Positions 51,912 to 60,407 of a DNA stretch of 64,000 nucleotides are shown piece by piece. This DNA is from Rhodospirillaceae bacterium (lineage in GTDB: Bacteria; Pseudomonadota; Alphaproteobacteria; Rhodospirillales; UBA2165). A program made the position numbers and the translations under genes. Each line of letters begins with the position of its first letter. The stretch's first letter is position 1. The stretch lies in NCBI GenBank assembly GCA_018649725.1, contig JABIHH010000063.1:62001-126000 (forward strand), in the 5' to 3' direction. The notes beneath the pieces are model-generated. The model did no database searches. It had not been told where the DNA came from and saw nothing but the letters and a program-made list of their open reading frames with translations.

Positions 51912-52649
51912 GTGAGTATTTGGGGAAAATTAATTGGCGGCGTTGCCGGCTTTGCCTTGGGCGGACCGTTGGGCGCCATATTGGGAACTGTGTTTGGTCA
52001 TGCTGTCGACCGCAAGCGGGCACAGAATTATGTCGGTACCAGCGCCGATTCCCTGCAAACCCGCCAAACCGCCTTCACCGTCGCCGTGGTCGTCCTATCG
52101 GCAAAAATGGCCAAAGCAGATGGTCAGGTCACGCGCGATGAAGTTGATGCCTTTAAACGCATCTTTGAAATTCCTGAAAACGAGATGCGTGATGTTGGCC
52201 GCTTGTTTGACGAGGCGCGCCAAGATGCCGATGGCTTCGAGCCCTACGCTGAACAAATCGGCGACATGTTTGCCCATGATGCCGCGGTGCGCGAAAGCCT
52301 GCTCGGCGGCTTGTTTCAAATTGCCCTGGCCGATGGGGTTGTCCATCCCAATGAGCTGGCTTTCCTTAAAAAAGTTGCCCGCGCCTTTGGTCTGGACAAT
52401 CACGATTTTGACCGCATCCAATCCGCTCATATGGGCACCGAGAGCGCTGACCCTTATCAAATCTTAGGCGTCAGCCGAGACACCTCGGACGAGGATATAA
52501 AAAAGACCTATCGCAACCTCAGCCGGGAGAACCATCCGGACACACTGATCGCCAAGGGCATGCCGCAGGAGTTTGTCGACGTTGCCAATGAAAAGATGGC
52601 CAGCATCAATGCCGCCTATGATGTAATCAGCAAAGAGCGATCGCTCTAA
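51912..52649 (+). CDS. DjlA-like co-chaperone (TerB domain plus C-terminal J domain)
   Basis: The 245-residue protein starts at GTG 51912. A glycine-rich hydrophobic N-terminus (GKLIGGVAGFALGGPLGAILGTVFGHAVD) matches the membrane-dipping start of DjlA. Residues about 55-165 are a TerB-like helical domain (AFTVAVVVLSAKMAKADGQVTRDEVDAFKRIF). The end is a J domain, DPYQILGVSRDTSDEDIKKTYRNLSRENHPDTL, with an intact HPD. It would recruit DnaK to the membrane. It lies just before an EamA permease, six bases apart. The other J-domain protein in this window, at 840, is unrelated outside the J region. Confidence 0.93.
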   Translation: MSIWGKLIGGVAGFALGGPLGAILGTVFGHAVDRKRAQNYVGTSADSLQTRQTAFTVAVVVLSAKMAKADGQVTRDEVDAFKRIFEIPENEMRDVGRLFDEARQDADGFEPYAEQIGDMFAHDAAVRESLLGGLFQIALADGVVHPNELAFLKKVARAFGLDNHDFDRIQSAHMGTESADPYQILGVSRDTSDEDIKKTYRNLSRENHPDTLIAKGMPQEFVDVANEKMASINAAYDVISKERSL

Positions 52650-52654
52650 CGTCA

Positions 52655-53545
52655 ATGAAACTTACCGACTACTTTCTGGCAATATTGAGTGCGTTTATTT
52701 TGGGTGTAAATTATGTCGCGGTTAAACTTGGCGTCAACGAATTCCCGCCTCTGTTTATGGTTGCACTGCGCTTCACTATTGTTGCCAGCGTCCTTTTATG
52801 GTTTGCCAAGCCGCCCCGACAGCACTTTCCAGCCGTGTTACTATTTTCCTTCACCATGGGCACTTTACATTTTGGCCTGATCTTCATCGGCTTTGAAAAT
52901 GTCGACGCCTCGCTGGTCGCCATCATCTTTCAACTTGGCGTGCCGATGAGTGTTATCTTTGCCTGGATTTTCTTAGGCGAGCGCTTTGGTTGGCGGCGTT
53001 GGCTCGGTATCGCGATTGCCTTTTCCGGCGCCGCCCTCATCGCCGGCGCACCGCAATCGAGCTCGAACATTTTTTACTTGGCAATTGTATTTATTTCAAT
53101 CCTCGCCTGGGCCATCGCCTCGGTTCAGGTAAAGCGCCTGGCCAATTATGATGCGATCTCGCTCTCTGCCTGGATGACGTTGCTGGCCGCGCCGCAGCTC
53201 TACCTCGCCTCCGCCATTTTGGAAAGCGGACAAATTGAGGCCCTTACCGAAGCCTCTTTGGCAGCCTGGGGCGGGCTATTTTTTACCGCCATTGGTGCCT
53301 CGATCATCGGCTATGGTTTATGGTATCATCTCATCGGAAAATATTCGGTCGGCCGCATCATGCCATTTGGATTTTTAGCACCGCTTTTTGGCATTGCCTC
53401 GGCCGTGTTGTTTTTGGAAGAACGCCTGACCCTGATTACAATTATCGGTGCGGTCCTCATCCTAAGTGGTGTTATGTTTGTGCAATTGCGGAGCTTACCC
53501 AAACGGTCTTCAAATGATGAACATGATCCAGCGCCCCTCACCTAA
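52655..53545 (+). CDS. EamA/DMT-family permease
   Basis: A 296-residue ten-helix drug/metabolite exporter. The first repeat ends at GERFGWRRWLGIAIAFSGAALIAG, and the second at FLEERLTLITIIGAVLILSGVMFVQL. It resembles the O-acetylserine/cysteine exporter type (YdeD-like) in FGLIFIGFENVDASLVAIIFQLGVPMSVIFAW. The substrate is not fixed. It follows the DjlA-like gene by six bases and overlaps the amidase gene by about 30, so the three are probably cotranscribed. Confidence 0.92.
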   Translation: MKLTDYFLAILSAFILGVNYVAVKLGVNEFPPLFMVALRFTIVASVLLWFAKPPRQHFPAVLLFSFTMGTLHFGLIFIGFENVDASLVAIIFQLGVPMSVIFAWIFLGERFGWRRWLGIAIAFSGAALIAGAPQSSSNIFYLAIVFISILAWAIASVQVKRLANYDAISLSAWMTLLAAPQLYLASAILESGQIEALTEASLAAWGGLFFTAIGASIIGYGLWYHLIGKYSVGRIMPFGFLAPLFGIASAVLFLEERLTLITIIGAVLILSGVMFVQLRSLPKRSSNDEHDPAPLT

Positions 53546-54218
53546 TTTCAATCCGCGTCCGGGTGGCACGGATATTGATATACTGGTATTTCACTATACC
53601 GGCATGAAATCCGCCGCCGCCGCGCTTGAACGAATGTGTGACCCGGGTGCAGAAGTAAGTGCGCACTATATGATTGATGAAGACGGCTCGACCTATCAAC
53701 TGGTCGGTGAAGCGAGCCGTGCCTGGCATGCGGGCGTTTCAAATTGGCGCGGCAATAGTAATATCAATGATCGCTCGATCGGTATTGAGCTGGTAAATCC
53801 GGGCCACGAATTCGGCTATCAACGCTTTGCCCAAGCGCAAATGACTGCGCTTATAACATTGGCAAAGGATATCCTCGCCCGCCATCCAATCCCGGCTAGA
53901 AATGTCGTCGGACACTCTGATATAGCGCCAACCCGCAAACAAGATCCGGGGGAGTTTTTTGACTGGGCAGCGCTGGCTGCCGAGGATATTGGCTATTGGC
54001 CGGCAAAGTCATCGACTGACCCTCACACCCAACCGACGACCTCAGATCTCGCCCCAATCCTTGAGGAATATGGTTACGACACCGACGACATGGAGGCGGC
54101 ACTATTAGCCTTTCAACGCCACTTTCATCCGTCGAATTGTTCGGGCCAAGCAGATGCCGAGTCGGTCGAAATTCTCGGCTTAGTCAATCTCGAATTACAT
54201 CTCCTGGATCATCACTAG
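53514..54218 (+). CDS. N-acetylmuramoyl-L-alanine amidase (AmpD/AmiD-like)
   Basis: I start at ATG 53514; other ATGs follow within four residues, and none has a good ribosome site. The gene overlaps the EamA gene and is probably coupled. The 234-residue product is an Amidase_2 domain: VFHYTGMKSAAAALERM with the first zinc His, SAHYMIDEDGSTYQLV, RAWHAGVSNW, SIGIELVNPG with the Glu, and VVGHSDIAPTRKQDPGEFF with the second His and Asp-type ligand. A short peptidoglycan-binding-like tail follows (LEEYGYDTDDMEAALLAFQRHF). No signal peptide is visible, so like AmpD it should cut muropeptides in the cytosol during wall recycling. Confidence 0.92.
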   Translation: MMNMIQRPSPNFNPRPGGTDIDILVFHYTGMKSAAAALERMCDPGAEVSAHYMIDEDGSTYQLVGEASRAWHAGVSNWRGNSNINDRSIGIELVNPGHEFGYQRFAQAQMTALITLAKDILARHPIPARNVVGHSDIAPTRKQDPGEFFDWAALAAEDIGYWPAKSSTDPHTQPTTSDLAPILEEYGYDTDDMEAALLAFQRHFHPSNCSGQADAESVEILGLVNLELHLLDHH

Positions 54219-54295
54219 AACCTGATTTTTTCCGATAAATCGGCCTAAAGTTTAACTGGAGAATCAACTGGCACGGTTGAATTGATGGAACTAGC

Positions 54296-54312
54296 CTGGC
54301 CCAAAGGGCCAG
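54296..54312 (-). terminator. Short perfect hairpin after the small DUF2188-like gene
   Basis: CTGGCCC and GGGCCAG pair around AAA, 26 bases downstream of the small gene on the minus strand. No T-run follows on either strand, so it is only a weak terminator candidate. Confidence 0.35.
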
Positions 54313-54338
54313 ACCATTTACCATAATATTATTATTTA

Positions 54339-54524
54339 TTAAGCAGCTTGTTCAATGGCGTGATTGTTAAAACGCGCTTGTTTCGAAGCTTGTTTCTCTA
54401 AGATTTTCACTTGATCGACCGCATCTTTTTCAGAAGTATGCATGCCAACCAGTTCAAATCCATCACCCACATTAAACACCATCCAGTCGCTGCTAATTTC
54501 GTGATAACGAATTGCATAACGCAT
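54339..54524 (-). CDS. Small hypothetical protein (DUF2188-like)
   Basis: A 61-residue cytosolic protein with a strong ribosome site (AGGAGA, eight bases before the ATG). MRYAIRYHEISSDWMVFNVGDGFELVGMHTSEKDAVDQV has the strand-turn-strand-helix order of DUF2188-type small proteins, which wrap a substrate-like turn. The end is Ala/Gln-rich. It lies in an otherwise empty 460-bp gap between the amidase and GNAT genes, and probably is a real gene, given the ribosome site. Confidence 0.65.
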   Translation of the reverse strand: MRYAIRYHEISSDWMVFNVGDGFELVGMHTSEKDAVDQVKILEKQASKQARFNNHAIEQAA

Positions 54525-54682
54525 TTTTATATCTCCTAGGTGTTATGACAAAATTCTAGGCAGAGAGTCGTTACCAATTTATGAATCAATTTTATAAAAA
54601 GTTTTAGAGCACTTCGGTCTTGACTTCCGCCGCAGCTAAATGCGAAATCAGCGTTCTATTCATCGACTGAAATATTGAGTAT

Positions 54683-55222
54683 ATGGTAAATTTGACCCCC
54701 CATATTAGACCGGCTGTCGTAGCGGATCTTCCGGAAATTCAAATCATTTATGCGCATTATGTCTTAAATGGTCTGGCTTCCTTTGAACTTACACCACCCG
54801 ATATAACCGAATTGGAAAATCGGTGGCAGGTTATTTGCCACAACAACCTGCCTTATCTCGTGGTTGAGATTGACGGTCAAATCGGCGGCTATGCCTACGC
54901 TTCTTCTTTCAGACCACGTCCGGCCTATAACAACACAGTTGAGGATTCGGTATATGTCTCGCCTGATTTTCTGGGGCAAGGTTTAGGCCACTTACTGCTT
55001 ACAGCGCTAATTGAGGCCTGCACGGCGCTTGGGTTGAGACAAATGATTGCGGTTATTGGCGATTCACAAAATCACGCCTCGATCAATTTGCACACTAAAT
55101 GCGGCTTTACTCAAGTTGGTGTCATGCCATCAACCGGCTACAAACTTGATCAATGGGTCGATACCGTTTTGATGCAAAGACCGTTGGGAGACGGCGATAC
55201 TACACCGCCCAAAGAAAAATAG
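54683..55222 (+). CDS. GNAT acetyltransferase (phosphinothricin/methionine-sulfoximine type)
   Basis: The 179-residue protein is a GNAT enzyme. It starts HIRPAVVADLPEIQIIYAHYVLNGLASFEL, as in the PAT/MddA group (N-acetylation of phosphinothricin or methionine sulfoximine/sulfone). GGYAYASSFRPRPAYNNTVEDSVYVSPDFLGQGLGHLLL carries the acetyl-CoA loop (QGLG-H) and the RPAY signature. AVIGDSQNHASINLHTKCGF and GVMPSTGYKLDQWVDTVLM end the fold. It probably detoxifies methionine analogues. It converges on the CigR-like gene, one base apart. Confidence 0.93.
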   Translation: MVNLTPHIRPAVVADLPEIQIIYAHYVLNGLASFELTPPDITELENRWQVICHNNLPYLVVEIDGQIGGYAYASSFRPRPAYNNTVEDSVYVSPDFLGQGLGHLLLTALIEACTALGLRQMIAVIGDSQNHASINLHTKCGFTQVGVMPSTGYKLDQWVDTVLMQRPLGDGDTTPPKEK

Positions 55223-55223
55223 G

Positions 55224-55814
55224 CTACTTCAATACAACATTTCGAATGATATCGAGCACGGTATTGGTGACCGTATCCATTAGCACAACATCTTTATCGA
55301 CAATGACCCGCTCCGTACCTTTTTTAGGCGGCGGCAATTTGGCGATCACGTTATCTGGCAAGGCTCTTTTCTGAAGACCCGGAGGCAGCTTGCCATTTCG
55401 TTCCAATTGTTTTTGCAAGCCGGGGGGTAATTTGTCACGCTTGGCCAAGCCGGGCGGCATTTTATTATGCTTACCTTTGCCTTTACCTTGGCCTTTGTCT
55501 TTTCTTTTGTGTTTACTCTTGGCTCCTTGACCATCGCGGCTACGTTCTGCGTCATCAGGATCTGTCTCAGAATTCGACGCCGTCTTTTGTCCGGTGACCA
55601 CTTGGTTCACAGCGCCCAAGGTGTCGCGAATAATTTGTTTTTCAAGATCACTGAATACGAAACCCAACTTCTCAGCGATAGGCGCCACAAGGGGTGCGAC
55701 TGAGGCCGGGGAATTCACCGCTCTGTTTTGCGGCGGCGGTGTCGGCAAAGTACTTTGAGCATATGTGGCGGGCGACAAAATTAGCCCGGCAATCAAATAT
55801 AAGAAAAACTTCAT
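55224..55814 (-). CDS. CigR/RcnB-like periplasmic protein with LPPG repeats
   Basis: The 196-residue protein has a signal peptide (MKFFLYLIAGLILSPATYAQ, cut after AYA/Q). A mid section (AAVSPVEL-like) ends in a basic run (KSKHKRKDKGQGKGKGKH). Then comes the LPPG tandem: KLPPGLQKQLERNG-KLPPGLQKR, as in the CigR/RcnB group where 'LPPGLxxxx' repeats precede a short beta domain (RVIVDKDVVLMDTVTNTVLDII). RcnB binds metal indirectly in nickel/cobalt control, and CigR is an envelope protein in Salmonella; function here is unknown. It is monocistronic. Confidence 0.8.
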   Translation of the reverse strand: MKFFLYLIAGLILSPATYAQSTLPTPPPQNRAVNSPASVAPLVAPIAEKLGFVFSDLEKQIIRDTLGAVNQVVTGQKTASNSETDPDDAERSRDGQGAKSKHKRKDKGQGKGKGKHNKMPPGLAKRDKLPPGLQKQLERNGKLPPGLQKRALPDNVIAKLPPPKKGTERVIVDKDVVLMDTVTNTVLDIIRNVVLK

Positions 55815-56011
55815 TCGGCGCTCCTCAGGTCTACATTATTTTGGTGAACGTTTCTGCTAGTGTTCGAGCCATTAAACAGGGATAAAATCCACCTAACAAC
55901 CTTTTGATAACTTACTGACACTAAAGCCTTTTATTTTTGCCAATCGACAAACATTCCAGTAACGTTGTTAAACGCGTTAATATAATTTCGCTGCAAATGG
56001 ACCAGATACGA

Positions 56012-56926
56012 ATGTCAGATCAAAGTAGCGCCATGCAAGGCAAGATATTGGTCATCGATGATGATCCAATTATAACCGAGACAATCGAAATTTTATTCGA
56101 TTCAGACGTTACTGTCTTAAGTACAGATAACGGCCGGGACGGTATTGCGCTTGCCGCAGAAGAAAAACCTGATCTGATACTATTGGACGTCAAAATGCCC
56201 GACATGGATGGCTATGAAACCTGTTCCGAGCTTAGACTAAATCCGGACATTGCAGATATTCCAATAATTTTTTTAACCATAAAGAACGAGTCAACCGATG
56301 AAGCGACGGGGTTAGAGCTGGGCGCCATTGATTACATAGCCAAACCCATCGTTCCCCAAATCATCAAGGCCCGAGTCAAAAATCATCTGACCCAAAAACG
56401 TCAGCGCGATGAGCTTGAAAATCTGTCAACAATTGATGCTCTAACTGGCATCGCCAATCGAAGGCGGCTCGATGAATATCTTGATACGGAATGGCGCCGT
56501 GCCACTCGTAACAAATATTCATTATCCATTTTGATGATCGATATCGATTACTTCAAAAGCTACAACGATAATTATGGTCATCAAAAAGGTAATGATTGTT
56601 TGCGCGCTGTTGCTGAAGCCGTCTCCTTAGCACCTCGCCGCCCATCCGATTTAGTCGCCCGCTATGGCGGTGAAGAGTTTTGCATCGTCCTGCCCGATAC
56701 GGAACTGGCGTCAGCTACTGAGATCGCCGAACGGGTGCGGCAAAATGTGGCAGGTCTTGAGCAGGAAAACAGCGGCTCACCGGAGTATGGCATTGTCACC
56801 GTCAGCGTGGGCGTAGCGACAGCAACGCCTTCTTCGGACGATTTCAATTTTGACACTTTGCTGGAACTTGCCGACAAACAACTCTATCAGGCCAAAGAAT
56901 CCGGCAGAAACCAAATATCTTCTTAA
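56012..56926 (+). CDS. PleD-like response regulator diguanylate cyclase (REC-GGDEF)
   Basis: The start is uncertain. I use ATG 56012; ATG 55997 and a weak TTG 55937 are alternatives. The roughly 304-residue protein has a receiver domain with the full acidic set (ILVIDDDPI, LILLDVKMP with Asp, FLTIK, YIAKPI) and a GGDEF domain: DALTGIANRRRLDEYLD, MIDIDYFKSYNDNYGHQKGN, RYGGEEFCIVLP. The RxxD inhibitory I-site is present as RPSD, five residues before GGEEF. It makes cyclic di-GMP from GTP when phosphorylated. No HAMP or second receiver exists, unlike PleD of Caulobacter, which has two. Its histidine kinase is not in the window. Confidence 0.92.
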   Translation: MSDQSSAMQGKILVIDDDPIITETIEILFDSDVTVLSTDNGRDGIALAAEEKPDLILLDVKMPDMDGYETCSELRLNPDIADIPIIFLTIKNESTDEATGLELGAIDYIAKPIVPQIIKARVKNHLTQKRQRDELENLSTIDALTGIANRRRLDEYLDTEWRRATRNKYSLSILMIDIDYFKSYNDNYGHQKGNDCLRAVAEAVSLAPRRPSDLVARYGGEEFCIVLPDTELASATEIAERVRQNVAGLEQENSGSPEYGIVTVSVGVATATPSSDDFNFDTLLELADKQLYQAKESGRNQISS

Positions 56927-56998
56927 GCAGGTGTTCGATTTCGCGGCGCCAACACTTTCCATTTCCGTAATGCCTCAACATGGGCTATAACCCCTATC

Positions 56999-57399
<401 letters not shown>

Positions 57400-57500
57400 A
57401 CTTCTTTTCCCCCAACTTATATTTGACTTGCCCACTCCCGCCCGGCATCCTGCAATGGGAATTGAAGGCAATCAAAACGATATAACAGGGGAGAAAATTT

Positions 57501-58169
57501 ATGGGAGAGATTCTCGAATTAACAGCGAGTGACGGCCATACTTTTAGTGCTTATAAGGCAGCGCCTCAGGGCACGCCCAAAGGCGGGATTGTGGTCATCC
57601 AGGAAATTTTCGGTGTCAATGAGCACATTCGGGAGGTGACGGATAGCTTTGCAGCGGAGGGCTATCTCGCCATTGCACCGGCGCTGTTTGATCGCGCCGA
57701 GCGTGGTGTCGAGCTGGGCTATGGGCCGGATGACCGGGAAAAAGGTATGGAAACCCGCGCTAAAGTCGAATGGGATGATGCGGTCAAAGACACCATCGCA
57801 GCCCGGGAAGCTGTCGCCAGTGCGGGCAAGGTTGGTATTGTCGGCTATTGCTATGGCGGCACGATCGCCTGGCTCGGTGCCTGCAAAGGTGGCTTCGATG
57901 CCGCCAGCGGTTATTACGGCGGTGGCATTCACCAAAATCTAGATCTCGATGCCGAATGTCCGGTTCAGCTGCATTTTGGCTCAGAGGACCAGGGCATTCC
58001 ATTGGAAAATGTTGACCTCATCAAAACGGCAAAACCGGATGTTGATATTTATATCTATGACGGTGCCGGTCACGGCTTCATTTGTGATCCCCGGCCAAGC
58101 TTTGATCCGGCAGCAACGAAAGTTGCCAAGGGTCGCACGCTGGAGTTCTTTAGCCAAAACATTGGTTAG
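57501..58169 (+). CDS. Dienelactone hydrolase-family protein
   Basis: The 222-residue alpha/beta hydrolase has the DLH family layout. The motif GIVVIQEIFGVNEHIREVTD holds the Glu that activates the nucleophile. The nucleophile is Cys in VGIVGYCYGGTIAW (C-x-G-G type), with Asp in FGSEDQGIP and His in YDGAGHGFICD. Ribosome site GGGGAG. It opens dienelactones in chlorocatechol breakdown or acts on related esters in the cytosol. It stands 9 bases before the dcd gene; the two overlap no reading and may share a transcript. The substrate is uncertain, as for most chromosomal members. Confidence 0.93.
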   Translation: MGEILELTASDGHTFSAYKAAPQGTPKGGIVVIQEIFGVNEHIREVTDSFAAEGYLAIAPALFDRAERGVELGYGPDDREKGMETRAKVEWDDAVKDTIAAREAVASAGKVGIVGYCYGGTIAWLGACKGGFDAASGYYGGGIHQNLDLDAECPVQLHFGSEDQGIPLENVDLIKTAKPDVDIYIYDGAGHGFICDPRPSFDPAATKVAKGRTLEFFSQNIG

Positions 58170-58178
58170 CCCATATTG

Positions 58179-59213
58179 ATGAGTGAAATACCCGGCATAC
58201 TCCCGTCACAGGAAATGGACGCCGCCATTGCGAGCGGCGTGATTTCCGCGGACCTCGCCATCCCGGATGGTCAAGTTCAGCCGGCTAGTATTGATCTTCG
58301 CTTAAGCAATACCGCCTACCGAGTGCGGGCAAGCTTTCTACCAGGGGCCAATGCGACCGTAGCGGACAAGCTCAAGAACTTTACCATGCACAAAATCGAC
58401 CTGACCGATGGCGCTGTGCTCGAAAAGGGCTGCGTTTATATTGTGCCCTTACAGGAGAGCCTGAAGCTGCCGGCAGATACGTCGGGCATGGCAAATCCCA
58501 AAAGCTCGACCGGTAGGCTCGATATTTTCACCCGAGTTATTACCGATGGGGCGGCTGAGTTTGACCGTATTGAAGCCGGCTATAGCGGCCCGCTTTATGC
58601 TGAAATCTCACCGCTGACTTTTAGTGTGCTGGTCCATCCGGGCTCAAGGCTGTCGCAGCTCCGCCTCCGCCGGGGTGAGTTTGAGGTCGCCGATGGCGTT
58701 GCCTTCACTGTCGATCTCACCGGCTTTGAGGTCGATGACCAGGCGAAAAAAATCGTCGGTTATAAAGCCAAGCAACATGCTGGTGTCGTCGATGTTGAAA
58801 ATATTGGTCACTATGACGTGCTGGATTATTGGGACCCGATCATTGCCCGGGCCGATAAAGCGCTCGTGCTGGATCCAGATGAGTTTTATATCCTGGCCTC
58901 CAAAGAAGCCGTCAGCGTGCCCCCCGATCAGGCGGCTGAAATGCGGGCCTATGATACCTTGGTCGGTGAATTTCGTGTGCACTATGCCGGTTTTTTTGAC
59001 CCGGGCTTTGGCCATGATGCGGCCGGCGGCAGCGGCAGTCGGGCGGTCCTCGAAGTGCGCTCCCATGACGTACCCTTCGTAATCGAAGATGGCCAGATGG
59101 TTGGACGTCTGGTTTATGAGCCGCTTACCGCAACACCTGATATTTTATATGGGCTTGATGTTGGCTCGAATTATCAGAGCCAGGGGCTCAAATTGTCGAA
59201 ACACTTTAAATGA
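58179..59213 (+). CDS. dcd: dCTP deaminase (long two-domain form)
   Basis: The 344-residue protein (start ATG 58179; a TTG lies one codon before) is the long 2'-deoxycytidine 5'-triphosphate deaminase of alphaproteobacteria, about twice the length of E. coli Dcd (193). It turns dCTP into dUTP for thymidylate synthesis. The core holds QPASIDLRLSNTAYRVRASF, PLQESLKLPADTSGMANPKSSTGRLDIFTRVI and EISPLTFSVLVHPGSRLSQLRLR. A second dUTPase-like copy follows (HDVPFVIEDGQMVGRLVYEP), with the SxxTGRLD/PG-type residues. It ends next to the DnaA-box cluster, so replication-linked control is a natural thought. Confidence 0.92.
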   Translation: MSEIPGILPSQEMDAAIASGVISADLAIPDGQVQPASIDLRLSNTAYRVRASFLPGANATVADKLKNFTMHKIDLTDGAVLEKGCVYIVPLQESLKLPADTSGMANPKSSTGRLDIFTRVITDGAAEFDRIEAGYSGPLYAEISPLTFSVLVHPGSRLSQLRLRRGEFEVADGVAFTVDLTGFEVDDQAKKIVGYKAKQHAGVVDVENIGHYDVLDYWDPIIARADKALVLDPDEFYILASKEAVSVPPDQAAEMRAYDTLVGEFRVHYAGFFDPGFGHDAAGGSGSRAVLEVRSHDVPFVIEDGQMVGRLVYEPLTATPDILYGLDVGSNYQSQGLKLSKHFK

Positions 59214-59409
59214 GAACAAATTCGGGGAGAATCGGGAACACTTATCCCCAGAATTATTTGCCAAAAAATTGTGAATAATGTGGATAATGTGGATAACTTA
59301 TATTAACCCCTGATTCTAAACATAATACCAGAACAAATAATTCGCGAGCCTGTGGATAACCAAGAGGACAATCACCCGCAAGTAAGCGAATCAAACCAAG
59401 GAAGAGAAC
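59214..59409. promoter_or_regulatory. DnaA-box cluster; candidate replication origin or DnaA-regulated promoter
   Basis: Three 9-mers abut head to tail: TGTGAATAA (59270-59278), TGTGGATAA (59279-59287) and TGTGGATAA (59288-59296). A fourth, TGTGGATAA, is at 59351-59359, and a near-consensus TTATCCCCA lies at 59242-59250 in the opposite direction. All TGTGGATAA copies equal the reverse complement of the strong box TTATCCACA. Three GANTC (CcrM) sites lie in the same 196 bp (59229, 59312, 59388). The interval is AT-rich, especially 59251-59345, where a DNA-unwinding element could be. The gap separates dcd from the aldolase gene. Confidence 0.6.
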
Positions 59410-60300
59410 ATGGCCGATAAAGATGATGTTAAAGAAGGCAAGGATTTTCACGTTGACGTGCCGCAAGTCAACAAGCCGTTTTTTCTAAAAGGCTCCGGCG
59501 CGCTGGATTGGGGCATGCAAAACCGCCTGGCGCAAATTTTCAACCCGGACTCAGGCCGCACCGTCATGCTGGCTTTTGATCATGGCTATTTTCAAGGGCC
59601 GACCACCGGTATTGAACGCATTGATATCAATATCGCGCCCCTCATCCCTTATGCTGACGTGTTGATGTGTACCCGTGGTGCGCTGCGCTCGGTCATTCCG
59701 GCCCAAACCAACAAGCCGGTCGTGCTCAGATGTTCTGGCGGCCAGAGCATCCTGACCGAGCTTTCGAACGAAACCATTGCAGTGGATATCGAAGATACCA
59801 TTCGTTTGAACGCCGCGGCCATGGCCGCGCAGGTTTATATCGGCGCCGAGTATGAGCACAAATCTATATCCAATGTGATCAAGCTAATCGATACCGGTAC
59901 CCGCTATGGCATTCCGACCCTGGCTGTCACCGGCGTTGGCGCAGATATGGATCGCGATCTCCGCTATTTCTCTTTGGCAACGCGCATCTGCGCCGAGATC
60001 GGTGCGCATTATGTCAAAAGCTATTATTTTGACCCCGGCTTCGAGAAAGTCGTCGCCGCCTGCCCGGTGCCGATCGTCATCGCCGGCGGCAAAAAACTGC
60101 CCGAAATGGAAGCCCTCGAAATGGCCTATATGGCCGTCGACCAGGGCGCCGCCGGCGTCGATATGGGCCGCAACATATTTCAGTCCGACAGCCCAATCGG
60201 CATGATCCAAGCTGTTGGTGCCGTCGTTCATAAAAACGAGAAACCCGAACACGCCTATCAAATTTATGAAGGCGTCAAGGCGGATGAAGCTAAGGGTTAG
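59410..60300 (+). CDS. LsrF-like class I aldolase/thiolase
   Basis: The 296-residue protein belongs to the DeoC/FbaB group that includes LsrF (3-hydroxy-5-phosphonooxypentane-2,4-dione thiolase) and archaeal-type fructose-bisphosphate aldolase. The Schiff-base lysine is in [28 protein letters not shown] (Lys of YVKSYY), with [17 protein letters not shown] at the start and [14 protein letters not shown] near the end. About 30 acidic/basic residues precede the barrel ([12 protein letters not shown]). It cleaves or joins a phosphorylated sugar or diketone. It begins right after the DnaA-box cluster, and the downstream OsmC-like and bifunctional aldolase genes converge on it. Confidence 0.88.
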   Translation: MADKDDVKEGKDFHVDVPQVNKPFFLKGSGALDWGMQNRLAQIFNPDSGRTVMLAFDHGYFQGPTTGIERIDINIAPLIPYADVLMCTRGALRSVIPAQTNKPVVLRCSGGQSILTELSNETIAVDIEDTIRLNAAAMAAQVYIGAEYEHKSISNVIKLIDTGTRYGIPTLAVTGVGADMDRDLRYFSLATRICAEIGAHYVKSYYFDPGFEKVVAACPVPIVIAGGKKLPEMEALEMAYMAVDQGAAGVDMGRNIFQSDSPIGMIQAVGAVVHKNEKPEHAYQIYEGVKADEAKG

Positions 60301-60318
60301 GCCTTAAAACTCCGCGTC

Positions 60319-60339
60319 ATCCCGGACTTGATCCGGGAT
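60319..60339. repeat. REP-like palindrome
   Basis: ATCCCGGA (60319-60326) and TCCGGGAT (60332-60339) pair perfectly around CTTGA. The sequence CGTCATCCCGGACTTGATCC resembles short palindromic elements repeated in many alphaproteobacterial genomes. It lies in the 108-bp gap between two convergent genes. I see one copy in this window. Confidence 0.55.
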
Positions 60340-60407
60340 CCAGCTGCCTATCCTTACTGTTGCTCAAAAAATTAACCACGAAGTTCATGAAGTTCTCATG
60401 GAACCCC

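Noticed and set aside
59214-59409. CtrA-type TTAA-N7-TTAA sites in the DnaA-box cluster
   Set aside because: TTAACCCC occurs, but no second TTAA half lies at the right distance.
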